Shown: positions 1 to 7,121 of the stretch, one piece after another
Layout of the letters: each line of letters opens with the position of its first letter
How positions within the stretch are numbered: position 1 is the stretch's first letter
DNA from: Bacteroidales bacterium
GTDB taxonomy: Bacteria > Bacteroidota > Bacteroidia > Bacteroidales > UBA3663
Length of the DNA: 26,434 nucleotides
Direction of reading: 5' to 3'
Assembly: GCA_017632695.1 (NCBI GenBank)
Contig: JAGBQS010000139.1
Span: forward strand, 1 to 26,434
Notes under the pieces: generated by a model
Database searches by the model: none
What the model saw: only the letters and a program-made list of their open reading frames with translations
Told to the model about the DNA's origin: nothing
Translations under genes and position numbers: made by a program

Positions 1-465
1 AGCGCTCTTATCAATGGCAGCAAGAGCAGCCTCGAGCTTGGCCTTCAGGACGGTTGCCAGACAGCTGGAGCTGTCGGCCAGACTGATCTCCTTGGCATCG
101 GCCTTACCCAGACTTTTCAGGATACCTACAGCAGCATCGTAAAGTGCCTTTCCGTCGGCATTATCCTGATTCAGGGCATCGAGTTTGAGAGTATCGGTCC
201 CCACCAGAATCAGTTCCTTATCCTTCAGGACACTCGTAAGCCACTTGGACACCTCAATAACCTCGTCGACATGAATCGCACCGTCGTGATTGGTGTCCAT
301 ATATTTCAAGGATGCTTCGTCGATCTCGAGGCCCTGTGTCGGGCAGCTCAGAACGGTCCACATCTTTTTGTCCAACTCGTACAAGTGCGCAATATCTTCG
401 CCGCTTGTAACCTGCACGCGCGTGATTCCTCCTACGCGGCTAAATTTCCATTTGTAGTTTGCCAT
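1..465 (-). CDS. EF-hand-containing protein of unknown function (5' part)
   Basis: The ATG is at 463-465 on the minus strand and 155 codons run off the left edge without a stop, so the C-terminal part is missing. There is no signal peptide or membrane segment in what is visible, so it is probably cytoplasmic. Residues 57-68 read DTNHDGAIHVDE, which fits the canonical EF-hand calcium loop at positions 1, 3, 5, 6, 8 and 12. The rest is helical and rich in Ala, Leu, Lys and Asp. I do not recognise a named family; calcium binding is inferred from the loop alone. It lies downstream of metK on the same strand but is separated by a strong terminator and has its own -7 element at 531-538, so it is probably a separate unit. 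The start is supported by the long open frame and an A-rich upstream stretch. Confidence 0.72.
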   Translation of the reverse strand, partial: MANYKWKFSRVGGITRVQVTSGEDIAHLYELDKKMWTVLSCPTQGLEIDEASLKYMDTNHDGAIHVDEVIEVSKWLTSVLKDKELILVGTDTLKLDALNQDNADGKALYDAAVGILKSLGKADAKEISLADSSSCLATVLKAKLEAALAAIDKSA

Positions 466-530
466 GGTTCTTTGTTTTTAGTTTATATTTTTTTGTTCTG
501 TTATAGTTCCACAATCGTTTTAAAACTGCG

Positions 531-538
531 CAAAGTTA
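531..538 (-). promoter_or_regulatory. Putative -7 element for the EF-hand gene
   Basis: On the minus strand this reads TAACTTTG, an exact match to the Bacteroidota -7 consensus TAnnTTTG. It lies about 65 bases upstream of the ATG. No convincing -33 TTTG is seen 19-21 bases further upstream, so only half of the promoter is supported. Confidence 0.4.
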
Positions 539-553
539 CACTTTTTCTTTAAT

Positions 554-615
554 AAATTAAAAAAATCGGACAAAAAAGTGTACGAATCGGGCGGATTTTC
601 CACTTTTCTGTCCGA
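554..615 (-). terminator. Rho-independent terminator downstream of metK
   Basis: The arms 566-580 and 601-615 are complementary over 15 bases with one mismatch and enclose a 20-base loop. Read on the minus strand, the second arm (ending TTGTCCGA) runs straight into seven Ts. It lies 24 bases after the metK stop and separates metK from the EF-hand gene. Confidence 0.8.
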
Positions 616-639
616 AAAATCGGGCTGCAGGTTATAATC

Positions 640-1896
640 TTACAGATTAAAAGCCTGTTTGATACGGTCAACGTAATCGAGTTTCTCCCAGGTGAAGAGT
701 TCCACGTCGCGCACGATGGGTTCCGTCTGATAACGGTTCACGAAGGTCTTCCGGACAGTTTCGCTCGGACGGCCGAAATGCCCGTAGACAGCCGTTTCCC
801 GATAAATCGGGTTACGCAGTTTCAGCCGTTTCTCGATGGCATAGGGAGTCATATCGAAAATGCGGCTTACCTGCTCCGAAATCTCTGCATCGCTCATTTG
901 GACCTTGGCTGTACCATAGGTATTCACATAAAGGCTTACCGGTTCGGCGACGCCAATGGCATAAGCCACCTGAACAAGAGCCTGATCAGCCACTCCGGCA
1001 GCTACCAGATTCTTGGCGATGTGACGGGCAGCATAGGCTGCCGAACGGTCGACCTTCGAAGGATCCTTACCGGAAAAAGCCCCTCCTCCGTGTGCTCCGC
1101 GTCCTCCGTAAGTATCAACGATAATCTTACGGCCTGTCAGACCCGTATCACCGTGAGGTCCGCCGATAACAAACTTTCCGGTCGGGTTGACATGGAAGAT
1201 AATCTTGTCATCGAACAGTGCACGTTCAGAATCATCGAGTCTCTTCAGTACGCGAGGCAACAGGATTTCACGCACGTCGGCATAAATCTTCTGCTGCATA
1301 GCCTCGTCGGTATCGAATTCGTCATGCTGGGTACTGAGAACGATAGTATGCACGCGGACAGGACGGTTTGCCTCATCGTATTCGATGGTTACCTGACTCT
1401 TGGCATCCGGTCGCAGGTATGGCATCAGGTTGGTCTCCTTGCGGATCTTCGAGAGCTCAATCATCAGCAACTGGGCGATTTCGAGCGTAAGGGGCATGTA
1501 GTTATGGCTCTCGCTGGTCGCATAGCCGAACATCATACCCTGATCGCCGGCACCCTGCTTTTCCTGTTCGGCACGGTCCACGCCGCGATTGATATCGTCA
1601 CTCTGTTCGTGAATGGCGCTGAACACGCCACACGAATCTCCGTCGAACTTATATTCAGCCTTGGTATAACCGATTTGATTGATTACCTCACGGGTGGTGT
1701 TCAGCAAGTCAACATATGCCTGACTCTTCACCTCACCTGCCAGCACCACCTGACCGGTGGTCACAAGGGTTTCTCAAGCGACCTTGCTCTGAGGATCCTG
1801 AGCCAGAAACTGGTCAAGAATAGCGTCGCTGATCTGGTCAGCAACTTTGTCGGGATGTCCTTCGCTAACGGACTCCGAAGTAAATAAATAGTTCAT
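640..1896 (-). pseudogene. metK: S-adenosylmethionine synthetase, interrupted by an in-frame TGA
   Basis: MetK makes S-adenosylmethionine from methionine and ATP in the cytoplasm. The natural ATG is at 1894-1896 and starts MNYLFTSESVSEGHPDKVAD, the conserved MetK N terminus with the active-site GHPDK. Codon 41 (1774-1776) is TGA where the family has an invariant-looking Cys (KVA-C-ETLV, as in E. coli RVACETYV). The frame then continues intact to the TAA at 640, including GAGDQG, the GGGAFSGKD phosphate loop and DRSAAY. Without the stop it would be 418 residues, normal for the family. A GTG at 1762-1764 could restart translation but would drop the GHPDK motif, so that product should be inactive. 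A single C-to-A change in TGC explains the stop. MetK is normally essential, so a sequence error or a very recent mutation is likely. Confidence 0.9.
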
Positions 1897-1900
1897 AATT

Positions 1901-1958
1901 GCAACTTTTTAGATGGTTGTCAATCATCAGCAACTTTTGGAATGGTTGCCAATCATTG
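1901..1958 (-). repeat. Two tandem 29-base repeats in the metK leader
   Basis: Positions 1901-1929 and 1930-1958 are adjacent direct repeats differing at 6 of 29 positions. Each holds a 15-bp imperfect dyad (1913-1927 and 1942-1956) reading ATGGTTGnCAATCAT on the plus strand. In the metK transcript each copy could also form a small hairpin, CAAC-10 nt-GTTG, with an A-rich loop side. Both copies lie between the predicted metK promoter and its ATG, so they are candidate operators or RNA regulatory elements. I know of no described element with this sequence. Confidence 0.6.
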
Positions 1959-2005
1959 TATAAAAAAAGGAATTAACTCAGATGCTTTTTCAACAAAAGC
2001 AGGTG

Positions 2006-2034
2006 CAAAGGTAAGCAAAACATTTGACAAACAA
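2006..2034 (-). promoter_or_regulatory. Putative metK promoter
   Basis: On the minus strand TACCTTTG at 2006-2013 matches the Bacteroidota -7 consensus. A TTG at 2032-2034 lies 18 bases upstream of it, slightly short of the usual 19-21. Transcription would begin near position 2000, giving a leader of about 100 bases that contains both 29-base repeats. Confidence 0.5.
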
Positions 2035-2046
2035 TACAATTTGTCA
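2025..2046. promoter_or_regulatory. Inverted repeat TGACAAA-N8-TTTGTCA between the symporter gene and metK
   Basis: Two perfect 7-base arms (2025-2031 and 2040-2046) flank 8 bases. The element overlaps the predicted -33 region of metK and begins 10 bases after the stop of the upstream symporter gene. It could be a weak terminator for the symporter operon or an operator for metK; it lacks a clean T run. Confidence 0.4.
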
Positions 2047-2056
2047 GGAAAATCGC

Positions 2057-3388
2057 TTAAATAACCCCCAAACCATGAAGGAATATCAGCAAAATGCAAA
2101 GTGGGGCTACAAAACGGACAGCCATCAGGAAGGGCTGATAGTACCAGACCGTGCGTCCGTCTTTCCTGAAATTATTGAGATTGTCGCGCAAAAGTTTCTT
2201 ATCCATTACCCATCCGACAAAGATTGCCATCAGTGTGGCCGAAACGGGCATGATAATATTGGCTGTCATCTTGTCGAAAAGGTCGAAGACCGACATACCG
2301 AAGACACTCAGTTCATCGGCGAACTGCGGACAGAACGAAAGGGCACACAACACGCTTAGCGTCCAGCCCGCCATTGTGGAAATCAGCACAGACTTGCGCC
2401 GGCTCAAATGAAAGTCTTCCTGCAGGATGGCTGTAGGCGTTTCGAGCATGGACAAACTGGATGTCATCGCTGCCACTACCAGCAACAGGAAAAAGCCGAA
2501 ACACCAGATCATGCCTCCCGGCATACGGACAAACACGTCCGGCAAGGTGATAAAAGCCAGACCCGGCCCCTGATCGGGCTGCACCCCGTAAGCGAAACAG
2601 GCCGGGAAGATGATAATACCGGAAAGAATGGCGAACAGCGTATCGAGCAACGTGATAGTCAGCGCCGACTTGCCTAATTTGGTACTGTTTGGCAGATAAG
2701 AGCCATAAGTCAGCAGACAGCAGATGCCGACAGATATTGAGAAAAACGACTGTCCCATTGCCGAAACGATGGCAGAGCTGTCGATTTTTGAAAAATCGGG
2801 ATCAAAAAGGAACTTCAGACCAGCCTGCGCATTATCAAGCGATAAGGAATTCACACAAAGCACCATCAGCATAATGGCCAGAATAGGCATCAGAACGTTG
2901 GAGGCCCGTTCGATACCCTTACGAACACCACCCAACAGAATCGCACCATTGATGGCAAAGAATAGTGTCATCCACAAAAGCGGCTCCCACAAACCGGAAC
3001 TGAAAGTCGGAAAATCGGGCAGTGCTCCCGAAGCGGCCTTGACCGTATAGCACAGCGTCCAACCCGCCACCACACCATAAAAGGATACTATCAGAATCAT
3101 GCAGACGGCTCCCAGATAACCCAGAAAATACCAGCGGGTTCCCGGTGCCAGCCGACGGAACGCTCCTGTCGGACTCTGATGTGTGGCACGTCCCAATGCC
3201 AGTTCGGCCAAAAGCAAGGGTGTGCCTAAAAACAGCACACAGGCCAAGTACACCAACAGGAAAGCTGCACCGCCGTTAGCGCCTGTCTCATAAGGGAAAC
3301 GCCATACGTTGCCCAACCCGACAGCCGAGCCGACTGCCGCAAACACGCCTCCTATCTTGGTGGCAAAGAGTGCTCGTTCGTTAGCCAT
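2057..3388 (-). CDS. Sodium-dependent symporter, NSS/SNF family (second of tandem pair)
   Basis: This 443-residue polytopic membrane protein belongs to the neurotransmitter:sodium symporter family, whose bacterial members (LeuT, Tyt1, MhsT) take up amino acids or related compounds with sodium. The TM1 signature GSAVGLGNVWRFPY, which carries sodium and substrate contacts in the family, is near residues 20-34, followed by NGGAAFLLVY. About eleven hydrophobic segments are visible, and the length suits the 11-12 helix bacterial subgroup. It is clearly paralogous to the gene upstream (3438-4784), separated by 49 bases with no promoter seen, so the two are probably co-transcribed. The substrate cannot be read from the sequence; an amino acid is the best guess. 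Start and stop (TAA) are clear. Confidence 0.93.
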   Translation of the reverse strand: MANERALFATKIGGVFAAVGSAVGLGNVWRFPYETGANGGAAFLLVYLACVLFLGTPLLLAELALGRATHQSPTGAFRRLAPGTRWYFLGYLGAVCMILIVSFYGVVAGWTLCYTVKAASGALPDFPTFSSGLWEPLLWMTLFFAINGAILLGGVRKGIERASNVLMPILAIMLMVLCVNSLSLDNAQAGLKFLFDPDFSKIDSSAIVSAMGQSFFSISVGICCLLTYGSYLPNSTKLGKSALTITLLDTLFAILSGIIIFPACFAYGVQPDQGPGLAFITLPDVFVRMPGGMIWCFGFFLLLVVAAMTSSLSMLETPTAILQEDFHLSRRKSVLISTMAGWTLSVLCALSFCPQFADELSVFGMSVFDLFDKMTANIIMPVSATLMAIFVGWVMDKKLLRDNLNNFRKDGRTVWYYQPFLMAVRFVAPLCILLIFLHGLGVI

Positions 3389-3437
3389 AAAACGGTCTTA
3401 TTCCTTTCCTCTTATTATCTGCTCCAGATTACCAAAA

Positions 3438-4784
3438 TCAAATTACTCCGATACCGCTCAGGAAAATTACCAGGATCCCCAGCGGAACAATGATACGAAG
3501 AAGCCACAACAGCGGACGCAGGTACCAGCCGGAATCAGTCTTCCAATTGGTAATGGCATCGTGAATGATATCACGGTCCAACCACCAGCCGACAAACAGC
3601 GAAGTCAGCAGGGCGCAAACGGGCATCATATATCGGGAAGTCAGATGATCCAGGAAATCGAAGACTACATCGTGTTCAGGCAATCCTGCCGTAGGCAATG
3701 TGATGGTAAATCCGCTCCACAAGCCCAACGAAAGCGAGCAGACAATGCCCAGCGCCAGTGCCCAGATGCAACTGAAAATCACAGCCGTCCGACGCGTCAG
3801 ATGACATTCTTCCTGTAAGAAGGAAATCGGGACTTCAAAGATACTGATACACGATGTCAGACCCGCCAGTGTAATCAGCAGAAAGAACAATACTGCCAGA
3901 ATATAGCCACCCGGCATCTGAGCAAACACCTCGGGCAAGGTAACAAAAACCAGACCGGAGCCCTGTCCCGGCTCAATGCCATAGGAGAAGCAGGCCGGGA
4001 ATATGACGATACCCGCCAATACAGCAATCACCGTATCGAGCGTAGCCACCGAAAGTGCCGTCTTTCCAATCTTGGTATTATCGCCCAAATAACTGCCGTA
4101 AGCCAGCAGAATACCCATAGCCACCGACAAAGAGAAGAATGCCTGTCCGATGGCATCGATCCAGGTCTGACCGTTCACCTTGCTGAAATCGGGCACAAAC
4201 AGGAACTCCATACCGGTCTGAAACCCATCGAGGAAGAAACTGTTTACAACCAGAATCAGCAGCAACAGAGCCAAAACAGGCATCATGATGTTCGATGCCC
4301 GCTCAATGCCTTTCTGAACGCCGCCCAAAAGAATGAAGGCATTCAACAGGATGGCCATAAGAGTCCAGAACAAGGGCGCATAGGTATCGCTGACAAACGA
4401 CCCGAAATCGTTAACCTCCGATTCGCCAATGATAGCCAATGCCGTATAGCGAAGAGTCCAGCCCGACAGAACTACATAGAAACCCAGAATCAGAATGGCA
4501 ACCAGCAGACCCAGAACGCCCACCCAATGCCATTGGGTACCGGGTGCTACCTTGCGGAACGCTCCTACCACGTTCCGATGCGCAGAACGGCCGATGGTAA
4601 ATTCTGCAATCATCAGAGGAACGCCCAGAAACAGAACGCTCAATATATATATTAATAGGAAGGCTGCACCGCCATCCTGCCCCGTAATATAGGGGAAACG
4701 CCAGATATTGCCAAAGCCGACTGCCGACCCCACGGTGGCAGCAATGCCGCCCAAACGGGTGGCGAAGGTTGCTCTATTGCTCAT
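3438..4784 (-). CDS. Sodium-dependent symporter, NSS/SNF family (first of tandem pair)
   Basis: A 448-residue inner-membrane symporter of the NSS family. It has the TM1 motif GSAVGFGNIWRFPY near residues 19-32, then GGAAFLLIYILSVLFLGVPL, and a family-typical KGIERASN segment in the middle. It shares its whole architecture and many identical stretches with the following gene, indicating an old tandem duplication rather than a fresh one. The two may pair with different substrates or provide redundancy; neither substrate can be deduced. A full consensus promoter lies 21-52 bases upstream of the ATG, so this is the first gene of a two-gene operon. It ends in TGA, one of several natural TGA stops in the window. 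Confidence 0.93.
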   Translation of the reverse strand: MSNRATFATRLGGIAATVGSAVGFGNIWRFPYITGQDGGAAFLLIYILSVLFLGVPLMIAEFTIGRSAHRNVVGAFRKVAPGTQWHWVGVLGLLVAILILGFYVVLSGWTLRYTALAIIGESEVNDFGSFVSDTYAPLFWTLMAILLNAFILLGGVQKGIERASNIMMPVLALLLLILVVNSFFLDGFQTGMEFLFVPDFSKVNGQTWIDAIGQAFFSLSVAMGILLAYGSYLGDNTKIGKTALSVATLDTVIAVLAGIVIFPACFSYGIEPGQGSGLVFVTLPEVFAQMPGGYILAVLFFLLITLAGLTSCISIFEVPISFLQEECHLTRRTAVIFSCIWALALGIVCSLSLGLWSGFTITLPTAGLPEHDVVFDFLDHLTSRYMMPVCALLTSLFVGWWLDRDIIHDAITNWKTDSGWYLRPLLWLLRIIVPLGILVIFLSGIGVI

Positions 4785-4804
4785 ATTATCAACAAAATAT
4801 GGCG

Positions 4805-4836
4805 CAAAGATAACGTATTTTGGCTAAATGGCCAAA
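4805..4836 (-). promoter_or_regulatory. Consensus promoter of the symporter operon
   Basis: On the minus strand TTTG (4833-4836), a 20-base spacer and TATCTTTG (4805-4812) form a perfect match to the Bacteroidota housekeeping promoter. The ATG follows about 20 bases after the -7 element, so the leader is very short. Confidence 0.8.
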
Positions 4837-4847
4837 TATTTGGTCAT
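4828..4847. promoter_or_regulatory. Palindrome overlapping the symporter promoter and the esterase stop codon
   Basis: The core CCAAATATTTGG (4832-4843) is a perfect 12-bp palindrome. ATG/CAT arms extend it to 20 bp with one internal mismatch. It covers the -33 box of the symporter promoter and the TGA of the esterase gene (4844-4846), so it may be an operator. On the plus strand it is followed by a T-rich run, but no plus-strand gene ends here. Confidence 0.4.
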
Positions 4848-6931
4848 TTTTCTATTTTTTCGGTCGTGAAAGGCACGGCCGGCAGTCCGTTTGAGCTGAA
4901 AAGTGTAAGGATCGGATCGTCATCCCATCCATAACGGACATTTACCGGTTGTGCAACGGCATCGGATGTCAGCACTACCTGCTGCAGCAAAGAACCGGGT
5001 TCGGGAGCCTGTATTTCGGCTTTCGCCCAATGATAGCGACCGTCGCGTCCTGCCAGCTTGAAGCCTTCCAAATTTCCGGATGTACGGACAACGCCCTGCG
5101 ATGTGTGCTGTTCCCGGGCGGGAGCTACCTGCAACTGCTCGTTGGCTGCCGACAAACGGAATGTAACAATCGCCCTGTTGCCCTCATACTGTACAGACTC
5201 GAAGACAGGGCCGTCGCTACTCAGGTTCTTTTCTCCCCGCAGACGCCGCATCTGCAACGCTATACGACGTGCAGCCTCTTTCTTATTCAGCGGATGTATA
5301 TCGTTCCATTCGCCGAGATCGGCCAGATTGGCAAAAGCAGCATTCGGCAGACGCTGTGCACTCAGACGCTGCGCCTCGCGCAAACGGGCCCAACCGCCAT
5401 AGTAGTTGGCATCGGCATGACGCTCCATATAATTGGCCAGACCGCAAATCACAACCGGTTTCTCGCCGAACGATTTACGCCAGTCAGTTATCATAGCTGG
5501 CAGAAGCTGCAGATATTCTTCCGGACGTCCGGCATTGGTTTCACCCTGATACCAAAGGATACCGGCAACGCGAACGTTCAGCAACGGATATATTACATTA
5601 TTATATAATGCAGAGGCGCGGGCATTATTGACACCTTCCACACCCGGCTGCCCTGGCATCAGGATGCCTCTTCTCAGCTTATACTGACCTTCCAGATTGA
5701 TTTCGTTCTTTCCCTGCGTCAGACCAAGCAATGCCTTGCCCTTCAGTTCCTGATTGTCGGGGAATATAATTTTGTAAAGCTTGTCCTTAACGAACTTCTC
5801 CCGGCTGCCATTGGTTTTCAGCCGGATGCAAAGCACATTCCTGCCAGGCTTGAGTACCTGACTGCCAAGCACGTACTTCCGCGGAGGATACTGATAACCC
5901 GTCTCGCCTACTTTCCGGCCGTTCACATAGCACACATCGGCATCAATCAGGCAGCCTAAACGCAGCAACGCCTCACGTCCGCACAACTCAGCCGGCACCT
6001 GGAACTCTTTGCGGAACCAAAGAGAACCTTTCCACGTCCGGCCGTTCTCATCGCCTATGCGTGAATCGTACTGATCCACCGTTTCCCAATCGGAATCATC
6101 GTAGTCCGGATTCATCCAACCTTGCTGCAACCCGGGGTCCTGCTCCTCGTAAAGCTTATTATACACCTGACCGACCGCGCGGTTGATGGCTGCATTACGC
6201 TCCAGGTAGCCGGGAGTCTGCAGATGTCTGACATCCGAAATATATTTGGGTGCCTTTTCCGAAAGCACGCTTTCACTGCACCATGCCACGATATCGGAAC
6301 CTCCCATTGAGGCGCTGATGATGCCTTGTGGGACTCCGGTCGCCTCGAACATTGCCTTGGCATAGAAATATCCGATTCCGGACCAATGTTCGACATTCTC
6401 CGGTTTCAGACTTTCCCACGCATAGTAACCGCGCGTGTCAATATCTTCCTGCGGACCCTCAACTGTCGGATTCCGGGCTGTCTGTATCAGATGAATAGCC
6501 GGATTGCTGTAACTGTTCAATTCATCCTGGTACAAGTCGACCAGACGACCGCAATGCAGGTCCATGTTCGACTGTCCGGAGCAAAGCCAGACATCTCCTA
6601 CATATATATCTTGCAATGTAAGCTCATTGATCTTCATGACATAGGGTCCGCCGACCATCTTCTTCCGGACGGTCGGAATACGGACCATCCACCGGCCATC
6701 GGCATCAGCCGTTGCAGCATACGTTTTGCCAAGGAATGAAACCCTGACAGCCTCACCCGGCTCTGCCCATCCCCAAATTTGCGCAGTATCGTTTCTTTGC
6801 AAGACCATGCCATTATCAATAACATGCGGCAAACGGACTGCTGCCGACGCATTCAGAAACGAAGTTGACAAACCGGAAAAGATAATACCGGCTGTCAGTC
6901 CGGACAAAATAAAATGAAAGATTCTTTTCAT
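4844..6931 (-). CDS. Secreted SGNH/GDSL acetylesterase (sialate O-acetylesterase-like) with jelly-roll insert
   Basis: This 695-residue protein begins with a signal peptide (about residues 1-31, ending NASA-A) and should act in the periplasm or at the cell surface, removing O-acetyl groups from glycans such as hemicellulose or sialic acids. Catalytic features of the SGNH fold are visible: the nucleophile Ser121 in GQSNM, the WYQGETN block at 460-466, and Asp544/His546 in NDIHPLNK. The esterase fold is split by a galactose-binding-like beta domain at about 270-390 (DYDDSDWETV, LWFRKEFQVP, YVNGRKVGE), an arrangement like CAZy family CE20/SASA-type enzymes. It is divergently transcribed from the large sensor-regulator at 7122, which suggests that protein controls it. 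The exact substrate is not readable. There is no susC/susD pair nearby, so this is not a complete polysaccharide utilisation locus. Confidence 0.88.
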   Translation of the reverse strand: MKRIFHFILSGLTAGIIFSGLSTSFLNASAAVRLPHVIDNGMVLQRNDTAQIWGWAEPGEAVRVSFLGKTYAATADADGRWMVRIPTVRKKMVGGPYVMKINELTLQDIYVGDVWLCSGQSNMDLHCGRLVDLYQDELNSYSNPAIHLIQTARNPTVEGPQEDIDTRGYYAWESLKPENVEHWSGIGYFYAKAMFEATGVPQGIISASMGGSDIVAWCSESVLSEKAPKYISDVRHLQTPGYLERNAAINRAVGQVYNKLYEEQDPGLQQGWMNPDYDDSDWETVDQYDSRIGDENGRTWKGSLWFRKEFQVPAELCGREALLRLGCLIDADVCYVNGRKVGETGYQYPPRKYVLGSQVLKPGRNVLCIRLKTNGSREKFVKDKLYKIIFPDNQELKGKALLGLTQGKNEINLEGQYKLRRGILMPGQPGVEGVNNARASALYNNVIYPLLNVRVAGILWYQGETNAGRPEEYLQLLPAMITDWRKSFGEKPVVICGLANYMERHADANYYGGWARLREAQRLSAQRLPNAAFANLADLGEWNDIHPLNKKEAARRIALQMRRLRGEKNLSSDGPVFESVQYEGNRAIVTFRLSAANEQLQVAPAREQHTSQGVVRTSGNLEGFKLAGRDGRYHWAKAEIQAPEPGSLLQQVVLTSDAVAQPVNVRYGWDDDPILTLFSSNGLPAVPFTTEKIEK

Positions 6932-6956
6932 GATGTTTCAGTAATAATATGCGGTG

Positions 6957-6964
6957 CAAAGATA
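6957..6964 (-). promoter_or_regulatory. Putative -7 element of the esterase gene
   Basis: The minus strand reads TATCTTTG, an exact -7 consensus, 25 bases upstream of the ATG. No TTTG is found at the expected distance, as might be seen for a promoter that needs an activator. Confidence 0.5.
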
Positions 6965-6997
6965 CGGTTTTATTTTTAAAAGCCTGCGTTTTTTTGT

Positions 6998-7009
6998 TAC
7001 AAATTTGTA
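6998..7009. promoter_or_regulatory. 12-bp palindrome TACAAATTTGTA in the divergent promoter region
   Basis: A perfect palindrome midway between the esterase and the sensor-regulator genes. TACAAA recurs at 7008 and 7082. It is a candidate binding site for the AraC-type domain encoded next door or for another regulator; the function is inferred from position only. Confidence 0.35.
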
Positions 7010-7069
7010 CAAAAATCGATACATTTTAAGTTACATCCGCGTTTTTCGATGTTTTTTTTCAGGAAACAC

Positions 7070-7100
7070 TTGCAAAAATGATACAAAGTCCCTACCTTTG
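7070..7100 (+). promoter_or_regulatory. Consensus promoter of the sensor-regulator/umuC operon
   Basis: TTG at 7070-7072, a 20-base spacer and TACCTTTG at 7093-7100 match the Bacteroidota promoter closely. The ATG follows 21 bases after the -7 element. Confidence 0.75.
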
Positions 7101-7121
7101 CAGCACTATTAATCTCTTCAC

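Noticed and set aside
640..1764. A 374-residue MetK beginning at the GTG 1762-1764
   Set aside because: It lacks the conserved N terminus with GHPDK, which is encoded in frame just upstream of the TGA; the true gene starts at 1896.
778..1887. A 369-codon open frame on the plus strand
   Set aside because: It is antisense to metK and shows no recognisable motif.
1901..1958. CRISPR or phase-variation repeat
   Set aside because: Only two adjacent, imperfect copies without spacers, and the length difference would not alter a reading frame.
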